Shown one piece after another: positions 12,018 to 22,739 of a stretch of 39,750 nucleotides of DNA. The notes beneath the pieces were generated by a model. It ran no database searches. It was not told the DNA's origin and saw only the letters and a list, made by a program, of their open reading frames with translations. The number at the start of each line of letters is the position of its first letter. Position 1 is the stretch's first letter. This DNA is from Scleroderma bovista. Its lineage: Eukaryota; Basidiomycota; Agaricomycetes; Boletales; Sclerodermataceae. The position numbers and the translations under genes were made by a program. The stretch spans positions 1 through 39,750 of the forward strand of contig JAYMGJ010000125.1 in the NCBI GenBank assembly GCA_037178675.1, given 5' to 3'.

Positions 12018-14394
12018 CTAATAACGTTCTCCAAATATTCCTTCCTCGTAGGCCTTGATTTCTGAACCAGTGTCATCAGTCCGAGTAGTTCAGACTTCAC
12101 CGAGCAAAGGAAAACACCCACGGAGCGCAATATGTTTCGAGTGGAATCGACACATTGCCAGATTACCTAAGATTGACCAGAGGCCAGCTAGTTTTCTGCC
12201 CTCAGGTCCACGTCCGCCAATTTCGCGCCATAGCGAGGGTGGTTCGCCCTCTTCGTTAAGACACCAGGCAGGCGCGACGGCGTCATGGAGGTTTTCCGGG
12301 AGGAATCCGAGGTAGGTGTCGCGTACATCTCCGAAACTGTGCAATTTTGGCCCCAGATTCAGTCTCTACAAGACCACAATAGACTTCCGCTATCCACCTA
12401 CCCAGTAGCAAAAAGAACGACATCCGCATCCAGTGTCGAACCATCTTCGAAAAGCAGGCCTGAAGGTGTGAACCTTGCAATGGGACCATCACTCTTCAGC
12501 TTTATTTTCCCATCGATGATCTTCTGCGAAGCGCCGACATCTTTTAGCCATGGTCAATGACTGGCACCACGAGCAGGTCAGGGGGTATACCAAAGTAGTA
12601 CCCTCCAGCTTTCTTCCACATCAGCGCCATGAGACCAGAGCCGTCCTCTCCAAAGGTGAGTTTGAATCCCACTTTGCGGAGTCCATCTAGGATGTCCCTG
12701 GGCATCCTCAGCCAATATCGGCTCGACTTTGCGAAGTCAAAACGTACTTGTCGGCCTCAGCTATGTCCTTGGTCACACGCTGGTGTAAAAGCCGAACAAA
12801 GTTGTGTGGGAATGATGCATTAATGCGATCGGCAAGATCGGTAGGAGGGCCGTCCTCTCGATATAATCCTTCGTAAAGTCGTATCAATCATGGGGAGGGA
12901 TCCGAGCTCCAGAATAGTGGGCTCACCGCCTATGATTCTTGTTACGCCTTCTTTCGTCGACATGACATAAGTCGGGCCTCTCTGAACCATCGTCACATCT
13001 AGGGGAGCATTAGAAATGATTTTTATGTTGAATTTCCACTTACCAATTCCATGATCGGCGTAGTCTGAGCAGATATCATGGGCTGTATGTAACGTATTAG
13101 CCGAAAGAATGAGTAAGTGCAATACCTATATACCCGATGTGCATGAGCCAATGACGGCGACTCTCTTCCCCAGATGATCGATCGCAACCTTGTGCTGGGT
13201 AGAGCGCAAAACCTGACCCTTGAACTCCTGCTGTGGCGATGTCAGTGCGATGACTGGACCAAGCGGCGCTGCATGTTGCATACCTGACCGGGTATATTTG
13301 GCACCCTAAGTTTTCCATTTCCAAACCCAGTGGCAAATACGACATGATTAACCTCGAAGACGCGCTCCTTGCCATCGCCACGGACAACTCGGACAGACCA
13401 CCTCTTGCCCTTGGTGCCGGGTTCGACGGAGAGAACAGTAGCCGAAGTCCAGACGTTTAGTTCAAGCGACTGAGCATATGACTCCAACCAATTCGCCATC
13501 TTCAAGGCTGGTGTATAGACAGGCCATGATGGAGGGAAGCTGCAGCAAAGCGATATGATTTCTTTACTCAAATACAACGATGATGACGTTTAACATACGG
13601 CAAGTAGGGCATGTGGTCGTACCCTACGGCAGGCCTCAGCGATGGTAGCGAGATCAACTCATCGTCGACTACTCACATACTGTATCATGCAAGCACAATG
13701 CTGCATATCGGGTCCTCCAGTTGTCCCCGATGCGATCTTGCCGTTCGACAATAAGTGAGCTGATCCCGAGCATCTTCAGACGTGCCGCAACATCAAGGCC
13801 GCTCTGACCTCCCCCGATAATGAGCACGCCGGGCTCTTCGTCGAGGAATTCTTGTTCCCTTTCTCGCACATTGGCCCACTTTCCATGGTTCGGCTCGTGG
13901 TTCCTCAGCAAACCAGTCTTTTCTGGGAAGCCCTTAAGATCGTCGAGGTTTGTGAATACCCCATGTGCCTTCCATGACCCATCGGCCAAGGGAACAAGTC
14001 TGAAAATCCCTGTTGCATGTCCCACCGTGGTATCAAAGTTGAATATGCCCATGATCCACGCGAGATCCTCGTATGGCCTATTAAGCGACACGAGCTCTTC
14101 ACGAAGCTTAAAAGCTGACAGATCGAACTTGGGCAATTGATCTGTGAGGAACTGTTTCACAGAGTCCCTTCCTTCATAGGTGTGGAAGTCCCAGGTGAGT
14201 GCAAGTATATCACGCCAGAAAGCGTCATCAGCAATGAGATCGAGGATGTCCGACACGTCTTTGGAGGTCATGGCATCTGCGAAATGGGTAAACCATGCTT
14301 TAGCGACCGCTTGAACGTCGACGTTTGGGTCCACGGTACTGCCCAGTCTTTGGAGAGTCGGCAAAGAACGAACAGGCGCTTGAACCACGGTCAT
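12018..14394 (-). CDS. Flavin-containing (class B) monooxygenase with N-terminal NTF2-like domain
   Basis: Eleven exons: 14394-13677, 13623-13599, 13539-13284, 13227-13134, 13082-13044, 12998-12927, 12868-12748, 12697-12591, 12540-12402, 12336-12122, 12061-12018. They total 1830 nt (609 residues plus stop), every intron is GT..AG and 45-65 nt, and all phases fit. Residues ~25-155 resemble an NTF2/SnoaL fold. The FAD-binding loop is VLIIGGGQSGLD (190-201), followed by an FATGF segment (316-320), an FMO-type FKGQVLRSTQHK (335-346), the NADP-side loop VIGSCTSAHD (358-367) and a second FATG (521-524). It would use NADPH, FAD and O2 to oxygenate a small substrate that cannot be named from sequence. 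The usual FMO signature His is Arg here (341). An upstream ATG at 14436 would add 14 residues. The gene looks intact and is divergent from RPC17. Confidence 0.9.
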
Positions 14395-14670
14395 GGAGTG
14401 CTTGGGAAGAGAGCGATGATGGGGAGGACTCACCACACAGCACCCTATTTACGTGGGGAAGGCACCCAAGCTTGGTAAGGCTCAGGTACTTAATAATAAG
14501 AAGTATGTATGCCCTTTTACTTTAGCCGCATCAACTGAGCGTTGATAAGATTGCTTAGAGCTGAGGAAGTTATGGAAAATCGGACCGCCGGTTGGAAGAT
14601 GTCCGGCCCGCCTTTCCATAGGAATCTTATGTAACCAAACTTTAAGCCCCCCATATCGTGGTCAGATATC
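14395..14670. promoter_or_regulatory. Divergent promoter between monooxygenase gene and RPC17
   Basis: The 276 bp separate two start codons on opposite strands, so both promoters must lie here or overlap. The RPC17-proximal part (CCATAGGAATCTTATGTAAC, about 14616-14635) is conserved next to the pseudogene at 9440-9460, so the duplication carried promoter sequence. No unambiguous TATA box is seen. Confidence 0.6.
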
Positions 14671-15501
14671 ATGGAGGTCCGTGCATGATCGTATTCAACC
14701 CAGCACCGTCTGATCGTCGCAGGTCGTCAACCCCCGAGCCGCGCTTCTCTCCAACTTCGAGGTCCTGGCTCTCCTCCGAGAGCTCGACGTTGACCACGTC
14801 GCACGAGCCAAGACAGCCCTGCGAATCAAGAAGGAAGAGGACGCAGCCGGCAGACCAGCACACGGCGACTCGCACACGGAGGAAGTGTACGAGAATTTGC
14901 GGACGGTCGAACTTGAGGTACGTCCTCTCTCCCTACGTCGTCGTCGTCTGCTCGCATGCGTGAATGCCTCTGACTGCTGAGGTGGACGACGGATCTACAT
15001 AGGCTATCCAGTACCTCTCTGCAGAGCACCAGCCCACCCGTCGGCAGTCCGATGCAGGGATTGCACAGCTCGTCAAGGACCTCGCACCGTTCGGCCTGAC
15101 GAAGGCGGAGAAGCTCCAGATTGTGAATCTCGCTCCTACGGAAGCCGTAGAGCTCTATGTGGTAAGTGCAGTATATGGCCTCGTCTAGTGTACATCGACA
15201 GTAAAAATGCTTCTGTCTTCGTCGACAGGTCGTGGAGGAACTCGAGGACCGCCTGGGCGAGAAGATGGAGCAGGTCTTATCGGTCGTGTCGACATCACTA
15301 CATGCCACTGCAGGCGCAGGCTCAGTGGGAAACGTGGCTTCCTATGAGGGTGCGGCACCGCGGAGCGTGGCACAGCTTCAGGTGGAGATTTACGAGGAGG
15401 ATGAACAGTGGGAGCATGATGCTGCCGCGGACATGTATGATGACTTTGGAGAGGGTGTGGGTGTCGAGGGTGACCTTGACATGGACGATGATGGAGAGTA
15501 G
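14671..15501 (+). CDS. RPC17: DNA-directed RNA polymerase III subunit RPC9/Rpc17 (Rpb4-like)
   Basis: Exons 14671-14676, 14723-14917, 15003-15161 and 15229-15501 give 210 residues; introns of 46, 85 and 67 nt are GT..AG. The first exon encodes only M-E. The product begins MEVVNPRAALLSNFEVLALL and contains the HRDC/Rpb4-like block LTKAEKLQIVNLAPTEAVELYVVVEELEDRL, typical of Rpc17/CRCP. In yeast and human this subunit pairs with Rpc25 to form the Pol III stalk that contacts TFIIIB and takes part in initiation on tRNA and 5S genes. It is longer than the yeast and human proteins (about 160 and 150 residues) because of an acidic C-terminal tail ending DMDDDGE. A decayed partial copy lies at 9482-9808. 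Frame and splice sites are intact. Confidence 0.92.
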
Positions 15502-15860
15502 CCCTTGCCCGCTTTCCACATCAACACGACACAAGTTCGTGCTCACGAGATTGCATTGGAGGGTTGTCCCGGCTGGCCACCAGGACCAGACCTCACTCAT
15601 GCACTATGATACCTCAATACTCATTGGAGGGCATGTTGCTCAGTAAGTGTAAGGTTCCTATTGTGGTGCATTATCTACTTGAATTGCAAAAATGATGCGG
15701 TGGTACCAGCCTCGTGCTATAGCGCTGCTCAGCAGCGTTATGGTAGTGTGTATGTGCAAAGTGTGAGTGTATATGGATGCATACGAATGGTGGTGACAAA
15801 AAGAACGTTTGGTCGTGACATAAAAAGTCAAAAAAAAAAAGTCCGGTTGGAATAAGTCAA
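15502..15860. other. Convergent 3' intergenic region
   Basis: Holds the 3' ends of RPC17 (+) and the hypothetical gene ending at 15861 (-). There is an A-rich run at about 15822-15841. No coding or RNA gene is seen. Confidence 0.6.
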
Positions 15861-16694
15861 TCAATGATCGTAAGTTTCCATCGTCAGAAAAGCTTCCTGA
15901 CGCAAGGCCACCACGGCCTCAGCATCTGCGTCGCGGTCGGCCTGCCAAGCGCGCAACTCGACTGCTCTAGCGATCTCCTGTAGAGCCACGGCGCACCCTC
16001 TGTGGCCCGGAGGGAATGCGCTTAGGAGACTGCGATGAGTCAAGATCGTGTCTAGGTAGGCGCCGTTCGTCGTCTGGAAAGCTGATGCAACGGGATACGG
16101 GTAGGGGAACGGAGAGAGCACGGGGGACTCGGGGGCGAGGGAAGCGAGAATGGACTGAAGGAAGTGGCATGCTGGGAGTGGGGAAGCTGGGATGATTCGT
16201 GAGGTGGTGGGTGGATCGATAGGGTGTGGGTCGTAGGAGCTGCAATTTGAGCTTGATGACTCCGATGCGTCGGACTAGTGATAGAGTCAAGGTGAGTATA
16301 ATGTGAGCAGCGTGCGGGGATGCTGGATGACGTACGTGGTACGCCGAGCCCTCCGTGTCTGCATCGTGCTCGCTTGCACTTTGCGAGGCATATAGGACAT
16401 AGGGTATTGTTTCCGGTTCGAGAACCTTTCTCCAGGGAGTGTCAGCGGGCGGGACTCCACAGTTCGAGGTTTGGCTGGCGACCTACCTTATTCTTCCCTT
16501 TGGACAAGGTCATCGACTGCAAGAGGTTGCAGAGATCAACCTCAGTTGCATAGCCCTGATTAGGCCGCACGGATTAGATCCATCGTCATCTAGATAACAC
16601 TGCACACCCTTACCGGGTACCCGAGCGCGCGGGTCTCGTCGAAGCCTGTGGAGATCATAGGCCCGACTGGTGATGTCATCTCGATATCCATCAT
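15861..16694 (-). CDS. Hypothetical protein, four exons
   Basis: Exons 16694-16614, 16555-16487, 16425-16336 and 16274-15861, with introns of 58, 61 and 61 nt, all GT..AG (donors GTAAGG, GTAGGT, GTACGT). The joined frame is open for 217 residues from the ATG at 16694 (a second ATG follows at 16691). It runs MDIEMTSPVGPMISTGF..., a middle part rich in Ser and Pro, then an Ala-rich predicted helical end (GCAVALQEIARAVELRAWQ) finishing METYDH. The frame stays open upstream of 16694 to about 16775 without an ATG, so an extra 5' exon is possible. No known domain is recognised; it looks soluble, with no signal peptide or membrane span. Confidence 0.72.
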
Positions 16695-17525
16695 GGTGTA
16701 TAGTGAACGGTCGTGGGCGAGTGTTGAAGGGGTTGTAGTCGTCCGCTGGAATGGGTACTTGCCTGTGCCAACCAAATTTTTTAAGTACTCGGGTTTCGGG
16801 CAAACGTGGCGTCTCGCAAGCAGCTTGCCTCGTGTTTGGGGCGTGGTTCAAGTCATTTTTCGTGCTGCGACCTGTGCAAGTCTGCGCCAGCACGTGTGTG
16901 AAACGGAATGGAGGTTGGGATCAAGTTCGTCGAGGTCGAGTATTGCAGCAGGCCCATTGTAAGTTGTAAACTACAGCGATACTACTTGGACAAGCTCTTT
17001 GGGGGTTCGTAAATGAAATGGGGATATCGTGCGTGCATGAACGCACACTGCAGCGTGGCTCGACCGTGCCCGACACGTTGGAAGCTGTTCAGGTTTGGGC
17101 TCGTCAGTTGAATGAACATGGCACCTCGGCAAGAAGGGAAATGGGTGAAATCAGAGAGAAGATTTGATTCCTGCTGTTGGGCAGGAATACAGTCATCCGC
17201 GAGCATCAAAGGACCTCGTGTCGAGTATAGTGTGATACAACGGCTCCATCATGGAACTAGCATGGGTGTTTGACTTACTGGGCTTTCGTCTGTGGTAAAG
17301 AGTCGAAGGGATCACGCGTGCGGTCACGTGGTGGCGAGCGAGAGGAACCCGTCTATGGGACACACGGGAGCACGACTCTGCCTAACACTAGTGGCGCGCC
17401 TGAAAACCCATGGGTCAGAGCACATGTAGGGCAGAGCTCTTCGATTTCACATCAGCATCAGTTGGAAGCGTAAGTGGTACTACATACCGCTGATTGCACG
17501 ATGCATTGATGAGTCTGACAGCACG
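16695..17525. other. Intergenic region, divergent promoters
   Basis: Between divergently transcribed genes. Short open stretches on either strand have no recognisable motif. GC composition is like the neighbouring host genes and no transposon signal is visible. Confidence 0.5.
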
Positions 17526-18487
17526 ATGTTCGCGTCCAGGCGTGCGCCAGGCTTTCCGATACCCGCTAACGACCCAGAGAGTCTCGAGTTAGCGACGCGT
17601 GCCGCTGCTGTAGAAGAGCCAATCCTCGCTCACGAAACTTGCGGTGGGTGTCTTCTCTAAGTAATCCCGTCTTCTCTCCATATATGTATCGCGACGCATG
17701 CAGAAGATAAGACAAGCGACAAGGGAAAATCGAGCGCTTTTCCGCCTTCGGGTAGCGGTGATGCAGAAGACATAGATAACAGCTCAGAGCTCTTGTCCGC
17801 TTGGATGGACAGGATGCAAACACTCACCGTTGTCGTACGTCCATGTCACATTATCACCCGCTGCCTGGCGTTGACGAAAAGCAGACCACCTTCCTCGTCA
17901 CCATGGATTCGCAGTTATTCTCTCTAACTGCCATCCCAACTAACCTATCTATCAATGCGAAAGAGATCTATCAGCAACTGGTGTACAGTTGTATTTGTGG
18001 TGCTCTGATCTTTCATGTATGTGCCGGTGAGTGGATCGCCAACCAACCCAGTTTTCATTATCCAATCTCTCGTGCGTTAGCTATAACTGCGTACATTGCT
18101 TCGTTTGCGCTGCTTCGTTATCGAATTGTCGATGCGTCCTCAGGCGAGGGAGTCCCTGCTTCACAGCCAACTCCATGGATGATACGAAATCTGCGTGCTC
18201 AACCCTCCCGCAAGATTATACTTGAACCCGTCCGTCCTTTCAAGGAGATGACGGCCATGTTATCGTTCCTAGGCAGGGTCAAAGCCGCAAGTAGCTCTCA
18301 ACCTCCTTTATCACTCCTCAAGCGTTGTTATTATACAACCCTATGTCAGACCGCTCTGGGATTCATTCTCGGATTAACTGGCGTGTTATCATATGCATGG
18401 GCAGGACTTTCGGTTCCGGTTGGAGGGTTTTCAGCTGCTTGTCTGGCTATGGGTGTTGCTACCGGATTATGGGCAATTACCTCATAG
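17526..18487 (+). CDS. Multi-pass membrane protein of unknown function
   Basis: Exons 17526-17643, 17704-17834, 17882-18026 and 18081-18487 give 266 residues. Introns 1 and 2 (60 and 47 nt) are needed to keep the frame; intron 3 (54 nt, GTGAGT..TTAG) is a multiple of three, so its retention would give a 284-residue form. The N-terminal ~65 residues are soluble (MFASRRAPGF...). Then comes LLSAWMDRMQTLTVVQTTFL, a hydrophobic stretch at ~115-150 formed across the third splice (QLVYSCICGALIFHVCA joined to AITAYIASFALL), and two more spans near 222-241 and 248-264. It is probably inserted in a cell or organelle membrane with four spans. I recall similar LLSAW..R..T..VVQTTFL starts in agaric hypothetical proteins but no assigned function. 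Confidence 0.75.
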
Positions 18488-18652
18488 GCGGGAAGCCCCC
18501 TTCAAGTTCAGGGTAACGTTTGACGCGCCCAAATGTTGAAGTAACGAGTAAGGGGCTTAGGAATGATTAGGAACGTTATGTACACTCTTCATGTGCTAGT
18601 CTTTTTCTAGAGTGTAGTACATACACATAAATTTTTTTGAATCACATTACAG

Positions 18653-18673
18653 TTGAACCCCTCTTAACCCATA
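18653..18673 (+). repeat. Left terminal inverted repeat of outer unit
   Basis: TTGAACCCCTCTTAACCC and the next three bases match the reverse complement at 36651-36671 except at one position (A versus G). Confidence 0.65.
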
Positions 18674-19068
18674 TCCCTTAAACCCCATAACCCCTGATAC
18701 CCCATACAATTTCGTGTTTCCCAACTTGGTTTGCAGTGATTTGGTACCCATAACCCATAAACCCCTGATACCCAGTGAGAACTGGTTATCACCTGGTGTG
18801 ACGCAGTGTGATGAGATATGAAATCGATGTGGAAAATATGACGAGATCTATCCGGAATATTGCACCTTCCTTTTTGGGCTGCACTGTGTGCTGCGATATG
18901 TAGATCGATTGTATTGTTTTACACTACGCAGCGTAACGCAGCGGACACACAGTCACTACACATGACACACTACAGTGGTACACGTGCACACACTCCGCAT
19001 TGCCCTCTCTATAAGTCTATAGCCTATAGGTCACTCAGTGATCAGGGTAAGTCACTATATTAAGTACC
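18674..19068. repeat. C-rich and inverted subterminal repeats, copia LTR scraps
   Basis: Contains degenerate repeats of the form AACCCCATAACCCCTGATACC (18680-18770), the left copy of the subterminal inverted repeat (18773-18822), and at about 19008-19063 short pieces of the copia LTR (TATAAGTCTATAG, TCAGTGATCAGGGTAAGTCAC). No coding sequence is seen. Confidence 0.6.
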
Positions 19069-19162
19069 TATAAGTCTATAGGTCACTAGTATAGTACATC
19101 AGCAAGGGAACAAGAAACGAGTACAGTAGCATATACTCACCTCAGTGATCAGGGTAAGTCAC
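19069..19162 (-). repeat. Copia 3' LTR, second part
   Basis: Nearly identical to 31753-31843 (GTACAGTAGCATATACTCAC is shared), with a 3-nt length difference near 19086. Together with 25155-25232 it rebuilds a full LTR around the insertion at 19163-25154. Confidence 0.75.
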
Positions 19163-19216
19163 CTTGTTTACAAGGTCACTACCACTGGAAATGCCACGTG
19201 GATGGTACGATTTTTG

Positions 19217-19234
19217 AACACCCGCGAGGGTGTT
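19217..19234 (-). other. GC-rich hairpin downstream of helicase remnant
   Basis: The minus strand reads AACACCC-TCGC-GGGTGTT, a 7-bp perfect stem with a 4-nt loop. With the Harbinger removed it lies about 75 bp beyond the helicase stop, where Helitron-type 3' hairpins occur. Confidence 0.5.
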
Positions 19235-19292
19235 GCTTTTTGTACGCCATTTCAAAGTTCAATTCCCGATGCCATCGTGTTGAGGCCAAGTA

Positions 19293-19320
19293 AATGGATG
19301 ACTTTCCGTAGGCTGAAATA
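19293..19320 (+). repeat. Harbinger left TIR
   Basis: AATGGATGACTTTCCGTAGG plus eight more bases (CTGAAATA), perfect inverse of 24709-24736. Confidence 0.85.
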
Positions 19321-19458
19321 ATCAAAATATAATATCTCAGAGTTACAAACTAGACAGAACTCTAATATAATTGCACTGTTTATTCAGACGAATAAACCGT
19401 GGGCTAAAAGAATAGAATAATCTGAATATATCTTATCTACATCAACACTCATCTCTCA

Positions 19459-21121
19459 ATGTCTGATCCTACTTATCTTGATGATTTCAACAACTTGCTT
19501 GCTGCTACTTCTGAGGATGAAGATGGAATGGAAGATGAAGAATATGATGGTGCACTATGTGCAGCCACAATACTTGCAATGGCTGAAGTAGAGTGACAAG
19601 TACAGATCGAAAACCGCTGTAGAGATTGTCCTGTCTCTAGGTGTGTAGAGTTGCTAATAGTAGTACTGACACTGGACTCTCTACCTTAGCTTATGTAGGC
19701 TTGTATTAGCTTACTAAGCAATCTCCCTCTTTCCTCTGTATATGTTTGAGCTCAGTCCTGGAGTGACTGAACACCTCTACTCTCCTTAGTTCTCCTACTC
19801 TCCCCAGTCCTTGGGAGCCTTGCCTGACCTCCAGAAGCTCCTGGGTCGAATGCACCTCATCTGAGGGAGCAGCCACCCAAACACATTGTTGTCTTTTCAC
19901 CGCCATCAAACTCGGCTCTACCTTTGCCGATCTCAATTATTACCCAATCCACGCCTGGATACACCATGGCAGGTGCTATTTGACAGCCAGGATGATCGGG
20001 CATTCATCACAACCATGGGGTTTGATGTGGAAACCTTTGGTCAGATCCTAATCTCTGGATTTGCTGCTGCATGGTACCAGACACCTATTCCTCGAGATGA
20101 CACATCTACCCATGGTGATCCACGCCCACAGCGCCGATCTCTGGATGCAGCTGGTGCCCTTGGTCTTGTGCTTCACTATCTCAACTCAACAATGACAGAG
20201 ATCAGCCTACAACAAATATTTGCCATCATCCCAAGCACAGCATCTTGATATATTACATTTGGACTCCAAATCCTACTCTCGACACTGAGTAATATGCCAG
20301 AAGCCCAGATCCATTGGCCACAGCCCGAAGAGTTTGAGGAGCTGTCAGAGCTTGTGACTCAGCGACACCCACGACTCCATGGAGCCTTCGGAAGTATTGA
20401 TGGACTGAAGCTTCCTGTCAAAACATCGGATGATCTTGATATTGAGAATGCTACATTTAATGGCTGGTTGTCTGAACATTTTGTGAGCTCAGTTATTGTA
20501 TTCTCATCCAAAGGTAGTGTGCAATGATTCAATATCATTACATTGACTGGACAAACTGACACTTAGTATAAAGGGCTGATCATTAGTGCAAATATCAATG
20601 CTCCAGGTAGCTGGCATGACTCTTGAGTTTCCCTACCCATATATGGAACATTACGAAGGAAAACACCAGATGGATTTTACCTTGTTGCTGATACTGCATT
20701 CCCTCGAGGCACAGCAGACATTGCAGGGCGGATTTGCACACCTTTGAAAGAGGGTCAATGGGTTGTGGGGACAGTTGACGAGATTGCTGAGGCTACAGCA
20801 TTTAATCGAGAACTACTCTCATACCGACAAACTGCTGAGTGGGGCATGCAAGCTATTCAAGGCTCATTTGGAAGACTTCGAGTGCCACTAAATATTGATG
20901 ATGATGCAAAACGCGGGAACCTAATTGAGACTTGTTTACGACTTCACAATCTTCGAATGGAGAAGGTTGGGATCAATCAAATCCATACAGTATATCTAAA
21001 GCATTGGCAGGAAACTGAAGAAGATATGGAAGTATGGGCAGGGTTTAGAGATATGCTATTTTCTGATCAAGTAAGGAAGGATCGAGTCTCTCGCTTCCAC
21101 TTGACATTGCAGTTTGTGTAA
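19459..21121 (+). pseudogene. PIF/Harbinger transposase (DDE_Tnp_4 type), degraded
   Basis: Starts MSDPTYLDDF at 19459 with an acidic N-terminus. The frame is cut inside an Arg codon by the LTR at 19618-19899 and resumes HQTRLYLC. It continues through GALGLVLHYLN and LQQIFAIIPST. The first catalytic Asp is in FGSIDGLKLP, the second in LVADTAFPRG and the Glu in YRQTAEWGMQAIQGSFGRL. An intron at 20514-20573 (GTAGTG..AAAG) joins FSSKG to LIISANINAPGSWHDS. In-frame TGA stops: 19594-19596, 20246-20248 and 20624-20626, all where Arg (CGA) fits the context. It would excise and reinsert the element by a DDE reaction; this copy cannot. Confidence 0.85.
19618..19899 (+). repeat. 282-bp solo LTR, copy A
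   Basis: Begins TGTAGAG, ends CTTTTCA, flanked by CCGC on both sides (19614-19617, 19900-19903). It interrupts the Harbinger transposase in the same orientation as the gene. A TATA-like TGTATATG lies near 19738-19745. No internal coding region is present, so it is a solo LTR or LTR-like element. Confidence 0.75.
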
Positions 21122-21205
21122 CTACAAGCACTACTCAACTTCGGAACTGTCCCCAAAGGAGAACTTCTCTTCGCCTGTACTTTGTTTAGTTCACAGCATT
21201 AAAGC

Positions 21206-22498
21206 TCATGCAGATGACTTACTTGTGCCACTGGCTTCAGCAATGGAATTTGGGGCTTGGTACCCATCTCTCAGGTTCCAATTAGCATCTTCTTCATCTG
21301 TTGGTACCCACTCAATTGCCTCGCCACCATCCGCAAACCACCTGTAGCCCTGACATTTGTGCTTGGGCAGATTGTGGTACATCGTTTTTGGTTGACGACG
21401 CTGAGTACCTGACATTTTAAGCATCTCGTATCGCATTTGAACACGATCATATTTGCACTGCATCTCATACAGCTCATTGCGAAGATCAAAGATTTTGCTG
21501 TGTAACTTGTCATTTGTCACCTGTGCATCACGAAGCTGCTGTGAAAGTGTCAAGTATTGGGTGGTCGCAAGAGCACGATTGGTGTGTTCTTCATCACGTG
21601 CCTTTTGAACTTCTGGATCAAAGGCAGTCGAAAGGCAGTTCATCAGTTCAGCTGCCGCAACACCTCAAGTGTTACGACGAGTGGAGGAAGCTTCTGTCTG
21701 AGTTGCACGCCAGCTGGCAACAGCTGTACGAGAGGTATTTGCATTGGGTTTCACATGGTCTCTGTCCTCGTCAGAACTGTCAGGCTTCTCAGCCACATCC
21801 TCGAAGTCAGAATCATTAAGTTCATGGGTCCCTGCCCGCTCATTGATGAGATTGTCGATACTATGGGCTCGCAAGACCTCAGGGGGACAGACACCTGTGC
21901 CAGTTGGCTTGGGTGTTCTGACAAGCTGAAGGACTACATCAGAGATAGATGATGGACTTAAACACCTATTTCGCACCTGTTTAAACTTTGTCTCAAGGGA
22001 TGTTATCTTTCGATCAGGTCGTCCATGTTTCGCAGCCCACTTATTGAACTTGATTGCAACCACCTGCCATCCCCATTGTTCAAGCGGAAGTACCTCTTCA
22101 ACATAATCGAGTAGCGCAGTCATATCACCAACAGAGTAATTTCCAGCACCTTGGGGCCGCCCACGTTTCATCTTCGTCTCCTCTTCATCATCCAAATCAA
22201 TGACATCCTGTTGCCGCTTCTTTGACCTCTGCACACCTATATTCTCCTTTTCCTTTCCCTTAGATACTCTACTTTTATTTACACTAGAACTTGCGGTGAC
22301 CCCCTTGCCAGGGCGATGTGAACCAGCAATTTTGGGGGAAGCGGCTCTTCCCTGGGACTGGGCAATTGAGGATGGAACAATAAGATCATCATCTCGATCA
22401 GATGGGAGTGGCACGAGTGCCGGATCTATGACAGGCAGTGGTGGATGCTGGAAAGTTGCAGGTGACATTGATGGCACCCACAAACCACCTGAATGCAT
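21206..22498 (-). pseudogene. Harbinger Myb/SANT-like DNA-binding partner protein
   Basis: Read from ATG 22498: a Ser/Pro-rich start, a lysine-rich stretch, then a trihelical Myb-like domain (GRPQGAGNYSVGDMTALLDY ... WQVVAIKFNKWA ... SLETKFKQ). An in-frame 51-nt intron (21926-21976) joins KFKQ to LVRTPKPTGTG. After an acidic region the frame meets TGA 21665-21667 and continues GVAAAELMNCLSTAFDPEVQ, a coiled-coil-like segment, to 21206. PIF/Harbinger transposases need such a partner for nuclear entry and TIR binding. Upstream exons probably exist (an open minus frame at 22517-22721) but their joins are unresolved. The TGA makes this copy a likely pseudogene. Confidence 0.75.
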
Positions 22499-22739
22499 GC
22501 CTTGGCGCTGTAAATGCTATTCAGACTCTGGAAGACTTAATTGCACGAAAACCAACCTCAAATGCACATTCAATGGGCTCATTGGGCCCTTGGGTGGCGC
22601 TTGTAGCACAGTAGTGATCCAGTTGGAGTGCATGATAAGAGGAATCAGGATGCGGAATCCATGCACTGCTCGAATCAAGCACAAAGCGGTTGCCACCCTC
22701 ATCATACTTGATATCTGTCAAGACCGGTTCTCCTCAGCG

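Noticed and set aside
18658..18770. Telomere-like C-rich repeats (AACCC, CCCTTAAACCCC)
   Set aside because: No regular CCCTAA array, and unique host genes flank it; degenerate repeat of the outer unit is the simpler reading.
19250..19275. tRNA-like B-box word (AAGTTCAATTCCCGATG)
   Set aside because: No matching A box or cloverleaf upstream; it lies in the Helitron-like fragment.
19618..19899. The 282-bp repeats as mobile introns (introner-like), because both lie in sense orientation within codons
   Set aside because: No AG acceptor near the 3' end (CTTTTCA/CCG) and no GT at the 5' boundary; TG..CA ends with a 4-bp duplication fit an LTR better.
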